NCBI GenBank assembly: GCA_022600345.1
Contig: JAHZKP010000019.1
Location: 1 to 64,000, forward strand
From: Alphaproteobacteria bacterium
Lineage (GTDB): Bacteria; Pseudomonadota; Alphaproteobacteria; Rhizobiales; Hyphomicrobiaceae
Direction: 5' to 3'
Length of the DNA stretch: 64,000 bases
Positions 47,701 through 52,900 of this stretch are shown here, piece after piece. The translations under genes and the position numbers were made by a program. Numbering within the stretch: position 1 is the stretch's first letter; the number at the start of each line of letters is the position of its first letter. The notes under the pieces were generated by a model. The model was not told the origin of the DNA, did not search any database, and saw only the letters and a list, made by a program, of their open reading frames with translations.

Positions 47701-49172
47701 GCCAACTCACACACGACGGCAACGCTACCTCGCTGGCGGGTATCGTCCTCACCTCGGGCACCGCCACCAAGGTCAACGGCCAGGTCCGCTCGACAAACGG
47801 AGCATTGGTGGCCAGGGCTGGTACCGATTTCGAACTTGACGGATCGATCCGCGTCATCCGCTCATCCATCCAGGCCGCCCGCGACGTTAAGCTCAACGTC
47901 AACCCGTTGCGCACAACCTCAACGCAGTCTGTTTCGTCGGGACGCAACACAACCATTGTCGGCTCGCTTGTTAGCGGCGCGACCATCAACCTGTTGGTCG
48001 GCGGCCACCTGGATATCTCCGGCAACGCGTCGGCTGCAAACGACATCACAGCGCGCGCCGACGGCAATGCCGTCATAGACGCCGATGTTGCAACCACCCG
48101 TGGCAAGCTCACCCTTCGGGCCGGCAACAAGCTGGATGTCGATGGGACTACGCTGACACGCGGCCGTTCCATCACGATGACCAGTGGTGGCAACGCAAAC
48201 GTCGCCGGTTTGCATCAGTCGCTCGGTGGCGAAATTCGCCTCACCGGCGGCAACGATCTGACCCTCGACAAGGATGCCAAGATACAAAGCCGCGACGGAA
48301 CGATCACGCTGACGGCAAATGGCGGCGGCAAAGCACTCGGTAACCTGACCCAGACGAAGGGGGCCGGTGAGATCAACGCCCGCGACGGTCAGATCATTCT
48401 TCGTGCCGGTAACATCCAGTTAGACAACCCGCTCATCGCGGGAACCTTCCAGCTTCGCAGTACCGGCCGCATTGAATTGTCCGAACTGAAGGTCAAGAAC
48501 GATATCGAGATCACGGGTAAGCAGATCGTCATCGGCGAATTGATCCATACCGGAACCGATCGCCCTCTGTTGATCAACGCTTCGGCTGGTGGAAGCGCTA
48601 TGGCCGATCTCGTCGACATCAACGCGACCTCACAAGTAGGCGTCCAATTCGGAATGCTCGCTTCGCGCGTCGCCCGGATCCATGCCCAAAGCGAACTTCT
48701 GGAATTCCTGCACGCCCGGATTGGTGAGCGCGCCGTCGTCTCGAACGCCCGCTTCCAGGTGCTGGTCGACAATACAAACCCGGCCCTCCAGCAAAGCGGC
48801 GTGCAACTCCACCAGGTCCGCGCTGGCGAAGCGTTCTTCCTCGTGCTCGACAGCCGCACGTTCTCAACCGAGGTCGATACCCTTAACATCGATCGCACCC
48901 AGGTAACGCGCGTTAACCTGCCCGGCCAGCCGTTCGCCATTCAATCCGATGACGTAACAACGCATAATGGAATTGGCTTCTCGGAAAACCTCAAGCCGCT
49001 GGAAAAGACCGAGGCCGACCTGGAGCAGGACCTGACGGACGCTGGAACCAACGTGCCAGAAAAGTTCGTTGCGCCGTTTTCGGGGGACCAGACACCGGTG
49101 GCCGGCACGACTATTAACGTTTGCGAAAGGTCAAACACCGTAAATGTTGAGGATCTAGCAGCGTGCCAATGA
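26796..49172 (+). CDS. Giant two-partner secretion exoprotein (TpsA; LktA-like filamentous adhesin)
   Basis: About 7,458 residues from ATG 26796, roughly 0.7 MDa; a TTG at 26742 is open but the ATG places a normal extended signal peptide (basic start, hydrophobic 29-46, cleavage after APAAFA-49). Residues about 50-300 are the TPS domain, with NPHGI at 140-144 (canonical NPNGI) and VGPNG after it. Residues about 400-3300 repeat the ARIGD/AEIG...V.V.A units of LktA-like adhesins. Three Ser/Gly/Thr-rich linkers interrupt them near 30540, 32756 and 34200. About 3300-5000 is less regular and has two close Cys pairs (C3765/C3769, C4102/C4111) and DTDGDGVND at 4057. The last third is a modular repeat array (separate entries). 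The end has C7443 and C7457. Few charged aromatic residues; composition is Gly/Ala/Thr/Val/Asp. Predicted long beta-helix fibre at the cell surface. Confidence 0.93.
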   Translation: MTMFSTRTERAAKSGVSTFFFRHRKLKALASWLCIFQVLTWTIAPAAFAGGNGIVTDGRTSTTLSVRGRTTDIHTRSVHGRNAYNSFSRFGVGAGNTVNLHVPGQADNLINLVRENRTDIHGTLNGVKNGKIGGNIYLLNPHGIVVGPNGTVNAGSLSLQTPTSEFVDGVLDANGVPNSTSVGRILNGSVPIGNGRISIQGQINTLDSIYLRGGGVDVSGALRAGSAGVKAMRQQVNLGGLVPAANTVHRTRSGAIVIGSPGNVRVSGRIDASGEQDVKGGTIDIRADGNIDVEDTAIITARGFGANSDGGDIVIYAGDTATLAKGALIDASSADTGVGGFIEFSAINVVSLDGGRLVASSPDGNTGIIYIDPATVSYTANTTLAAGLTTVEATEKIEVAANITVSTAKSGDAIIFRAPAIIMNAGSKVTTKHTAGATTTYGDITFETKKREGGDLVIPTDAAITITNATIEGKDIVLDAQSINKSGLGKNTASSNLTLTGATITGESVTIQATSEAEASILSTFDSDGGVDQTPPAVIMDLALVALSSNIAGFPLKAVVGIAEASANVNVNSGTVITATGELTIQSESKSTSNSPSYTDLALTGGENKKALPTIGVVYASTRTTSTTNVASGATLNAGDKVEVKATTESSLDANNVTIVNSDANLGITIGQARTTTTAKVEKGATINLTNPDAKTTQTVEVAAENSSEYNAATNTISTTEGNNAALSATWLDIEETVKAELGASLTKADGVTVSAKSEIAGITAAADAGTGDPGKWDRLNNALQSQNFGEDTPEKPVHDAFFGRLTGQLSNISNRFGGVDLGLPFQLAGTLSVADAEIDVDARITAPSITTQGAKPADESDSTVGDVSVTSAVELGGLQNIASGGAEDKEASNTAIAFAVPITTVDITNQAIIDAGVSINASESVSVEATTERKYELSYTDLDSYKQANTYLGKIGGDLGLKGDHLTSGGFSVAKLAGSPDKKTVGVAANIDLFTINSDTLARIGGLQETGKPAPAATSVTAKSVDVKSSTTVGSVHVSGNVGDFWNPEELATRKQGLQNPSGGGATLGGGVTYNGITYDLSTIAEVGDNVTLTAVDGVNVAADSKAFLVNIGASGMADGQANTEVGVLGVVLVNILESDTIARVGSGSTVTTSGATADMKVTATDHFSNWNVAGGVVQAENVGIGASVGVNLIELNTIASIDGATKVEAKQDVEVKAAQTGGSRSFALAAAIGGTKPEADEEATDSQDASSGMSNTTSAASSTTAAAAPAADPNAAATSTSTGGTAAASANEGDGGADAEEEAGAGSNSIAASVSAATGKFGITVAGDAAVNVLDLATKAEVKNVTTLKARDVKVDAANSVESVSAAGAFSVQSFKDPAKPKSTTIGIAGAYAHNAFKSNRIEAVVQNVTNLTTTRNLLIDARNTQSIISGAASGSAQAKPQGGSAVNANIAGAVTFNTFADSITLAELSGSSVTSTGDVAVKASDTSTVHTGAGAVSLQQQSSGLGMGASASINISDADTKARIVNTTIVSSKSVKAEATSGRSILSLAISVAAAGSGKGVQAAGAVAHNSIGGSVLAELSGGSVNSTGAVNVLASEKSQLITVAGDASVGGNASVGVAVASAAMLGNAHAKVSGTTITSDTLAVKAVTDRTSIAIAIGAAVSKDGAAFKGSVVVNLSGNSDASDGREGTIAEVDGGAKITATGDVEVAAAERNNMHSYAGGFAGGKNGVGAAVAVNKAAGEVTATLADATVLAADDVRVRAVSGANDVNDTSSRTQLIAVAVNGAVATQGLAISGAAVVNKLDTRTTAEVKSAAKIGTATKRVKTVTVRADDRSVAGSGALGFSYGTGSFSAALAVDLLDKRTTARLAGATYTTGDVLVDARSSQAAYGGLVSLAVSGQTAISLAAAIAIQKNITLAEIANNAIVHSNNNVHVNAEDKGDTIRFTTAAGLASVQSQESATTARIGDSANVTALASGDGVAARTGGLTGGVAPGDTEATSGTTASTGDDLKGVNDSVGGTIATNVQAKNSQAGGNNTGAESVDATAILGAQTAATDTVKGVVVTANSDQRMINLGLGVAGSTGVAGGGAATVSTIKGATTAEIGRSAKINQGAGTAGADQDVVVRAKTNGLTVDTAVGVAAGSSVGVGAGVDVVLLEKTTTAKVGKGALVTAKRDIKIEADNRDTAVSVTTSLAVSGEVGVSGAVGVTTLKNKAQAYVEDATSAATAARLSAGGDLSVVAKNRSDTYHLVGSAGIGVGTAGAGVGVSVIIAETVTHAEIGNYTIANIGDDTSVSADADTRLKTATIAFGAGTYAGLAGAVGVKSLKTDTKAEIGSYAQVNQSNAATATDNQTVSVTANDRTDMLSVVGAAGVGAVGFGAGVDVITMRGSSTARIANNAKVRASEDVIVDAQLRKTLDGYTVAAGIGPGAGVGGAVMVVQAGGNLTTKQRSAVTDGSGNTTADQVSGLTGGSTSVVSGGGFGSGSGASSAKTSANSAQQSGNASADIIPAGAAQSTGNDAIAEIGDNATVAASRDVTVNARNVTEVDLLTGGLGISLSLGGGGVGVGAGLAFVDVNTLATARVGAGAAVTAGRNMSVTATDGDATVESTIKAFAGAAGGTLALGAAVADFDFTTTTRAEIGNGAVITVTPDADTSDADEKGKLTVSANEVNNATVEAYGATVSGGAAVGAQIADIDKRGSVTAEVVKATTAAGGAKISAGAIDIAARHGGTVKGRVYGATVGLAGAFAIIDLDLSDDVKVKAKIGDYAQLTGRDQIKIETTSAPRVDSKGYGGVAGGAFAVGVTDVEARADISSIVETGKNVSVSSDGEVSIVAKAARPGTQENVEAEARTGSGSLGVGVTALEAKTVLNSDTATIIGADNDFQIGKSGDSLTGRLDIGTSSDVAAETDSLGVAIGGIAVGAVKSNSTVNNKARIVIGAGSGGTIEGRLQITSLGKESLDTRTVGGAGGLIAGASAKADNSLNSTVTTTFADNATKDGFTSGDMTVSADHADGRVLANTDARAGYLVGKTGAYSSNAVNSTVKVDVGDKVELKSDGTLLIEAKNKATKVEDGDAAFVASGGVAGGAATRSTTQFKNKVDVIIGAADIRAIKDDDFQSSNDIIVRAYSNTVGKDTARLDTGGAVAIARAESVIKSGTSTDRDRTKITLADNGVIWSEEGDVSLGARTDANISAVANAKTYGLAGAAEGISESRIFADNAVELGAGARIYAEESIAVRSGADDRANGSVSTIARTRLWNRTVIPFDTDPKADAESNIASTVKTKSGARISAVRNIEMTANTDGVKADGYGRAQDLYQEALAEIGSFFSELFGGGPVTLEDTYSGSHKSATGDITLTNTEVKAGFKHNQILEIAENPTVMASPDPRDNGATIRYYTAALDADGKPIQSEGITYQVRNNVSLETTLRKAITDLQATIDAFSGDAKTKLALQNDMTILQGRYNKLVGSVTTSSDGTPSTLADVTVDYVIVDDVTARSGDVTINAQKLNSTGGSSIIAPGDTKIEITNNSAAFLQLNDLTIPEEQGGRIFFNGALVDSKAKLDTLNGAGATTAGLSVQSSANTTPTIKVTNKYGSRPADGRASDLVSTGNVYNPTGSVNFATEGNLDVSGSIRSATISLSAGKDFTSSFTYGFKHTGGLPRAQFNSLATPNEGKVYPGGTTTASASSDLAAYNFHTGGSIVAGGDVYISAERVNVNGLIQSGIARQYTTIDAAKGQTIAEIEEAYAYYADNQTADWNSRPDAKYLFGACYQNCSTLRQRATQAFYNAGKPDAAQALAEIIDSGGTKTLFELVTPQNVYVAGNPSTSDINQKVNRVERQVGANYNVVSNEIEVNNAVAEGGRVQIFGELLSTGGGQINVLDGFANIDIRNDTSTAVVLHKVDTGGTVRATETGDTASGRQGRVRLIDPRYLINDPTGKKNADGTPVKIAKVVDYVRENGLVVAYDNTTVDASGNPSNKITAANATSRSASVTPTPSTGFYGWTTGQSETDEDTATYRKSVGQAFGLDLGAIGDLLSKDPSNLYSDPPPVPQGDPKPILIPIDTDGDGVNDSYGEVEYMTSGRSGKYTFEFERKNLTSSTTKTTNDWCSASGWIFGCFERTYQTVVKTINGNQLYYRHSVPATQQIGLGFIGYDTGNVNIASVGDVHLNASISNASGTTNLTSTAGSVLQRNAKAVTTADVLNVTASSGAVGGEGAVASLTVDLVDKAGSRVNVTAGKGVNLTEKRGSLRYQNIIGGIGNVVVASNGSITQTAAGGKIQGHNVTLTANAGAIGSTAQSINIETNNTSGVFNATAAGDVNVTELTGDLRVEKIKGAGNVKVTVESGSLLDANANDVRDTAAEAELLAIWNDNALLDGTAAQASRDLSIAASTQKAKDDYAFYWSVRTAAGSYKSDYAYTFNTTEKTNLTAAGYSAADIAALEAEKTATYYAMHGVVGSETVQDPSYAPTQVIVARYKKDGKVVPPTEAGAVKVYQAEAISGAATGYAWSAVDLKNGISRTLISSRGDTSAVIEDANIEGRDITINVKAGQIGETKGTYRIEKKVDGSPADVTDELKIAIASAERDDFTFGTDFIDIAQREDVDIKASGDLDIRASSHVFLGSEDSDLNIVRAKSDNQDIRIKTGGAITNGAATGVAAVEAKNLILEASGGSIGTKTKALTGKLSGKLTARSIGGDVYFNDQLGDLDVDFVLAGKTAGLTAAGSILDTRNDADHNILAGAIDLNAATNIGSALNAFDIKLTSTDGVINATASSGSIWLNAADLDLRVATANAGQAVNLTSVNGKIISQAITATAGAVNVTSSSDIALGSITAGANVVATAANGRITQADGGIVNATGDVTLTARNDITIANIQSQSSAGSAIAITSTEGAIIDGGDAAIDLVANTAGAGVTLSAKTGIGNTNALETQIATLSVTNTGTGAIGINEQDALTIAGLVQAGGDISVDAKGALTVSPNVSTTGQLTLASGGALTANGSLTGSRVAVTSAGNATIKDAVVATAQDIVINSGAAIDAQQALTAERNISLTSGLNTTVGGNAAATNGALTVDAGGSYQQTGNVAGRTGVSLTSGAATTVNGNVSSSDGAVTADAGGALSLTGNVSANNDVTTASDAETNILGAVTSTLGKVKMAAAAGLGIDGSVDAATAVDLDSGDATTVKGSVTADAGDVTITAGHLDGSPKAGASIDVDAVVNSNGGAVTLTAGEDITIGQKVTANNRLTAKAARNVTINSDVESKTADIEVKAASGAYLQNGNVTAKTGVDVESGANSTLNGNLTTTNGPLSIDAGNGVAITGIAQALNDVMVTAVNDISVGGSLTSQAGRVDVQAGGAYTQTGNVTGETQVDIESGDSTTVNGSVTSNAGGVMILAGNPDGSPKSGATISVDGSVTGQGGTVELTAGEDIAVDGAVTARDQLKLAAARDVRVGDPLTGAGTLTSTAADVKVTAGNEYTQTGDVTSETGVDVASGIATTVDGGITSNAGGVKIVAGNADGSPKTGASIWVDGSVTGSDGKVSLTAGEDIGVDGTVSASDQVKLAAARDVTVGGTLTSTAGDVDVTATSGSYLQTGDLIGQTGVSTTSGTLTSVDGKITSAAGAVDLAAGTSLTIDGTATGTAAEVSGATGVTTSSGTSTSIIGTIKSTLGKVLMTAAATLGIEGSVSGETGVETASGDATTIKGSVTSDAGGTKIVAGHTDGTAKTGASISVEGSVTGTGGAVALTAGEDITVDDAITALDQLKLAAARNVRVGDPVTGAGSLTSTHADVKVTALSGSYKQTGDVVGKTGVAVMSGASSAVDGDVTSSDGPVSIEAGDDITVTGAAHGKGQVKLTAANDVTVGGTLTSTAADVKVTATSGSYNQTGDLVGQSGVTTTSGTLTKIEGKITSAAGAVNMAAGTSLTVDGSAAGTAAEVSGATGVTTSSGTSTSLVGTIKSTLGKVQMTAATALDIDGSVSGETGVDTTSGNATAINGSVSSNAGGITILAGNSDGSAKTGASISVDGSVTGSGGAVALTAGEDIGVDGTITARDQLKLAAARNVSVGGTLTSTAADVKVTATSGFYNQTGDLVGQAGVTTTSGTLTKVEGKITSAVGAVDMSAGTSLTVDGTATGTPAEISGATGVTTSSGTSTSVIGAVESTLGKVKMTAATSLGIDGSVSGRTGVETKSGDATTIKGSVTSTAGGVTVVAGHTDGSAKPGASITVDGSVTGTGGAVALRAGEDIAVDGAITARDQLKLAAARNVRVGDPATGIGSLTSTDADVKVTATSGSYTQSGNVDGKTGVMVTSGASSTIDGNVTSSDGPVSVDAGDNITVTGAAQGKGQVKLTAANDVTVGGDLTSTTADVEVTAASGAYEQTGDVAGHTGVATTSGTLTKVDGTIKSATGAVNMAAGTSLTIDGTASGTVAEVSGATGVTTTSGTSTTVIGTIKSALSKVLMTAATALGLDGNISGETGVETASGDATAIKGSVTSNSGGVKIVAGNADGSAKAGASISIDGSVTGSGGLVSITAGEDIDVGGTVSARDQLRLTAANDVTVDGKLTSQAANVKVTATSGNYTQTGDVSGNTGVTVATGANTNVTGNVTSANGAISVVAGDSINVTGNGTAKQQVLLTAANDVTVDGKLTSTAANVKVTATSGNYTQTGDVSGNTGVTVATGANTDVTGNVTSANGAIMVDAGDSIEVTGDSTAKQQVMLTAANDATVDGKLTSQAANVKVTATSGNYIQTGDVSGNTGVTVATGANTNVTGSVTSANGAIMVDAGDSIDVTGNGTAKQQVMLTAANDATVDGKLNSTAANVKVTATSGNYTQTGDVSGNTGVTVATGGNTNVTGNVTSSNGAISVDAGDSIDVTGNGTAKQQVMLTAANDVTVDGKLTSQAANVKVTATSGNYTQTGDVSGNTGVTVATGANTNVTGNVTSANGAINVAAGNNINVTGNSNAKQRLIVTAANNVSVNGDLKSNQADVKVTATSGQLTHDGNATSLAGIVLTSGTATKVNGQVRSTNGALVARAGTDFELDGSIRVIRSSIQAARDVKLNVNPLRTTSTQSVSSGRNTTIVGSLVSGATINLLVGGHLDISGNASAANDITARADGNAVIDADVATTRGKLTLRAGNKLDVDGTTLTRGRSITMTSGGNANVAGLHQSLGGEIRLTGGNDLTLDKDAKIQSRDGTITLTANGGGKALGNLTQTKGAGEINARDGQIILRAGNIQLDNPLIAGTFQLRSTGRIELSELKVKNDIEITGKQIVIGELIHTGTDRPLLINASAGGSAMADLVDINATSQVGVQFGMLASRVARIHAQSELLEFLHARIGERAVVSNARFQVLVDNTNPALQQSGVQLHQVRAGEAFFLVLDSRTFSTEVDTLNIDRTQVTRVNLPGQPFAIQSDDVTTHNGIGFSENLKPLEKTEADLEQDLTDAGTNVPEKFVAPFSGDQTPVAGTTINVCERSNTVNVEDLAACQ
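43491..46448 (+). repeat. Two tandem copies of a 1,479-bp higher-order repeat in the adhesin gene
   Basis: Unit starts (TSG.Y.QTGD) fall at 43491, 44115, 44364, 44970, 45594, 45843 and 46449. Intervals are 624, 249, 606, 624, 249, 606 bp, that is 208-, 83- and 202-residue modules in the order L'-S-L, twice, exactly in frame. L and L' differ by a six-residue insertion (VGDPVTGAG versus VGG). The two copies are clearly diverged at the base level but aligned without gaps by protein. They encode residues 5566-6551. Confidence 0.9.
46449..47693 (+). repeat. Five near-identical 249-bp tandem repeats in the adhesin gene
   Basis: Copies begin at 46449, 46698, 46947, 47196 and 47445 and end at 47693; each encodes 83 residues starting TSGNYTQTGDVSGNTGV. 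Copies 1-4 differ at only a few residues (for example NTNVTGNV versus NTDVTGNV); copy 5 diverges after its midpoint. The unit is homologous to the S module of the higher-order repeat before it. In-frame length means copy number can change without breaking the gene. Encodes residues 6552-6966. Confidence 0.95.
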
Positions 49173-49221
49173 TCTTGAGTGTCACCGCTGCAACCGGATT
49201 TCCCATTTTGGAGGCCTCGCG

Positions 49222-49830
49222 ATGACCTATTTGAACCGTATCCTTGCAGGAACGGCTGTGCTTTCCCTTGCTGCTTTGGCCGCCACGGCGCCGCTGCAAG
49301 CGCAGGCGAACGAAAAGGCCAAGGATGCGCCCACGCGCGTTGCCGCCGCGACCCAGGCTCCAGCCACAACGCCGGCAAAGAAGGCTGAGGCCCCAAAGAT
49401 CAACCGAAAATCGTTTGGCGAATGGGAGCTTGAGTGCTTCGACCCCAAGGTCAACGGCCTCAAGTGCCAGGTCGTCCAGAAGCTGGTTTCAAAGGACAAC
49501 AATCAACTCGTGCTGGTGGTATCCGTTGCCCATGAGCCCAAATCCAAGAAGAACCTGCTGCAGATGGCTCTGCCATTGAATTTCATGTTGAAGCCCGGCG
49601 TCGAGATTGCAATTGGCAACGCCAAAACCGTTGTCCAGGTTGACCGCTGCTCGGCTCAGGGCTGCTTCGTTGAAGGCGTCGCTGGAGACGACCTCGTTGA
49701 TGCCATGGTCAAGGGCTCCAAGGCCGACGTCAAGTTCCTCGCCAATTCCAAGAAGCGGCTGATTATCCCATTTTCCCTGAAGGGCTTCACCAAGGCTTAC
49801 ACGACGATGAAGAAGCGCAACGCCGGTTGA
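49222..49830 (+). CDS. Invasion-associated locus B (IalB) family protein
   Basis: 202 residues; GGAGG lies nine bases before the ATG. Signal peptide about 1-29 (LAALAATAPLQAQA), an Ala/Pro/Lys linker to about 60, then the IalB fold: SFGEWELECF, C72/C82, MALPLNFMLKPGVEIAIG, and C143-SAQG-C148. The two Cys pairs probably form disulfides in the periplasm or at the surface. IalB proteins are known from Bartonella and are common in Rhizobiales, where their biochemical role is unclear. It starts 49 bp after the giant adhesin and ends at a terminator, so it is the third gene of the secretion operon. Confidence 0.86.
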   Translation: MTYLNRILAGTAVLSLAALAATAPLQAQANEKAKDAPTRVAAATQAPATTPAKKAEAPKINRKSFGEWELECFDPKVNGLKCQVVQKLVSKDNNQLVLVVSVAHEPKSKKNLLQMALPLNFMLKPGVEIAIGNAKTVVQVDRCSAQGCFVEGVAGDDLVDAMVKGSKADVKFLANSKKRLIIPFSLKGFTKAYTTMKKRNAG

Positions 49831-49877
49831 GCAGCGCTGTCGCCAAAGCGGTTGAAGTCGCGATTTTGAAATTTGAA

Positions 49878-49905
49878 AGGGCTGGCAGCGATGCCGGCCC
49901 TTTTT
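49878..49905 (+). terminator. Rho-independent terminator after the IalB-family gene
   Basis: AGGGCTGGCA and TGCCGGCCCT form a ten-base-pair stem (one T-G pair) around a GCGA loop, followed by TTTTT. It lies between the convergent secretion operon and the DUF4132 operon; only the + orientation has the T run. Confidence 0.9.
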
Positions 49906-49930
49906 GCACGTTGGAGCGGTCCAGGGCACG

Positions 49931-52900
49931 TCAATACTGGCACCTTGACTTCCAGTCGGCATCAAACCCTGACCCGGCCGCAGCAATCGTGTGAAGATCG
50001 CAGATCGTCTCCGCGTAGAGCACCTTGGGAACCTCACCCAGTGGCACTGGCCGACCCTTTTTCGCCGTTGCATTGCGAAGCTTTTGATAGCTCATTTTTT
50101 CCAGCCCACACGCGAATTTCTCGGTAGCCCCGACATAGCTACCCGTGAAGCTGAAGACTGCCTGATAGCCTGCACCAGGAAAACGCTTCACGTATTCGGT
50201 GAACCCACCAGCATCGACCACCTCGCCCCGTTCGTATCCAAGTTTTCCAGTCAGGCTTGCCAACTGCATATTGTCGACGACGTAGCCTTCGCGGCCATCG
50301 TAGTGCATCGCATTTGGATCGCTCAAGGCTTCCACCGGTTTGCCGAACTGGTCGAACAGCGGCTCCACTTCGTAGTCCTTGAGGTGCTGCATCCATGCCT
50401 CGACCTCCTGCTGCTCCAATAGCACCTGATGGGCGAGCTTGATGCAGTGAACCCCATCCAAATCGCAGTCTTCGTCGCGGTTGTTGGTCAGTGTGCCGTC
50501 GTTGAGAATTCGGAACGAGCGCGAAATCTGACCCGCCTCATCAAGCCCCAGCCAAATCAAGCCTTGGCACAGTTGACCGACGATCGGGTGCGGCTTGAGA
50601 AACGTCGTCCAGATATCAGGTGACCAGATGCGCTCCACGCACATCGCTTCATAAAGGCGGGATCTCTGCAAGGTCAGGACTTGCTTGACCTCCTTGCGGG
50701 CCGTCGAAAACGCCTTCTTGGCAATCGCGTTCAGTTCCTTGTCGTCTTCCCCCTTGGGTTTGGGCAGCGCCTTGACCTTCTTGCCATCGGCATTCACCAG
50801 TTCGATTTTGCCCTCTCCGCGATAGTTGGCCCTGAACGTCCGTCCGCCCCCACAGTCGAGCACCATTTCGCAAGTTTCATCGAACCCGCCGGTCGGGATG
50901 GTTCTGTCGGCCAGTTCATCGGCACTCCAGCCGCGCTCCTCGGCAATCCCCTCGACCAGTTCGCGCGCCAAAGCCTGCGTCGTTTTCTGTCTCAAGCGGT
51001 GGGACACCGCCAGTACGACCTGGATCGCAGCAGGCGAGGGATTGCGGGCAAGTGCCGTCAGCAGCGCCTTCGACTGGTTGACCTTGTTGCCGTTATCCTT
51101 GAGATAGCGGCGCACACGTTCACCGGCTTCATGGCCCGGAGCATAGCGCGTCAGACCAAGAATACCCCGGTTTTGTGAACACCCCGCTTGCTGCCCCATG
51201 AGGCGGCTGGCGGTTCCTTCGATGTGCTGTGCGCGATTGATATTGTGGTTGGTTGATATCGACTTCAGCCAGCGATCAACTTCTTTCGTGGCCCGTTCCA
51301 AGGCCTCCTCGCGACTGGGCGACTGAGTGTCCCGCTCGATGAAGGCATCCAAAAGGAACAGACCGAACGCGGCGGCATCCTCTTCTTCGACACGCTCCAG
51401 ATAGAGATCGAACAGTGCGTTGCCCCCCGGGCTCTTCAGCTTGTCGGCCAGAACGATCCACCACTTGACGATGTCATCGGGGATCGCCGTGCCGCCCTTC
51501 CAGCGAAGCTTTGGTACGGCTGCAAACGGGAACCAACCAAGATCCTTCGGCTTCGTTTTGGTAAGCCCCTTGCGGGCTTCCTCACCCAGAACCCTGGCGC
51601 TGAACTGATCGGAGATGTCAGCTCCGATCCGCGCCAATGCCGTCAGTACGGCGGCGCGGTTTTCTTCACCTTTTTCCTTTTTCAGAATTTTTCGCAATGC
51701 CGGTTCGGCAGCCTTATTCCGTCGTTCGCCGATCCAATAGGCCGCTGTCGCCCGAACGTCCTTCTTATTGTCCGCCAGTCGCGCAATCAACGCATCGTCC
51801 ACGGTCGCGCCATTGGCAAGCAACGCACGCGCGCGCTCGCGGTGCAGCTTGTGGCCGGTCAATCCAAACTCGATGAGGGCAGGTGCGAGTGAGGCAGGAA
51901 TGGCTGGCCACATTTCCAGTAGTTCCAGGGCGGCATCTGCACTGAGCTGGTGCGATCCCCTCTGCGGCCGGGCGCCTAGTGCCTCCTCGAATACTTCTAG
52001 ATGCTCAAGGAAGAAGTAAAAGACCGTGTCCCAGAGCGGCTCAGGGACACCATATTGGTAAGACAGGCTATCTCGCACAATCTCTTCTTCATCTTTTCCT
52101 TGCACAGCAAGAAAGGCGGCGTATTGGCGGAAGTCCGCTCCGTTTTCCAGATGCCCGATCAGCGGCGCGAGATAGATCTCATCTTGCCTTCGAGCCAGCA
52201 TTCCAAGAGGATCATAGATACCATGCATGTTAACAGCGATGCTCAACCGAAGGGATTGCTGGTAATTAAAAACTCCACCAGCAAAGGCCTTGATCTCCGC
52301 ACCATCATATCCGGGCAGATCCCGGCCTATGGAATTGGGCTCAAGACGCGAGAAAGCGTAACCAATTCCATGCACCGGCCGGGTGCTCATGTCCCCATCC
52401 TGCAGGTATGAGACGGTATTTTCGATCGCCTCGACTTCAATCTCCCGCATATAGCTGGCAGGTTTTTGCGCCTTGCTCAGATACAACCGCATCTCGCTAT
52501 TGAATTTGGCAAAGGCATCGCGCAGTAGCTGGACGTGATCATCGCCAAGCGGCTGGCTGGCTGGCATTGGCGGCACCGGCGGTATGACGATTGGCGATCC
52601 ATCGATGGCCTCAATGACCGTGCTACCCTCAGGAAGATCGGCAACTTCAAGTTTCGCTGTAGCCGGGCCAGCGGTTTTGAGGGCCAGTTGCGCCAGGGCA
52701 GCATCGATAGCGGATTTCACCGACGCCTGTTTTTCCTTTTTGCGGTGAGCCTGGAGGATTGTTTGTGCTTCTTCCCCGCCACTGTCCAACAGCGCTTGCA
52801 CCGCGACCTTCCGCGACACCACGGACTTTTCGCCAAGCTTTTTTAAAAGCAATTGAACCAGTTCGCTTCTGTCGGCGCTTTGCAGATAGGAAAAGCCGCT

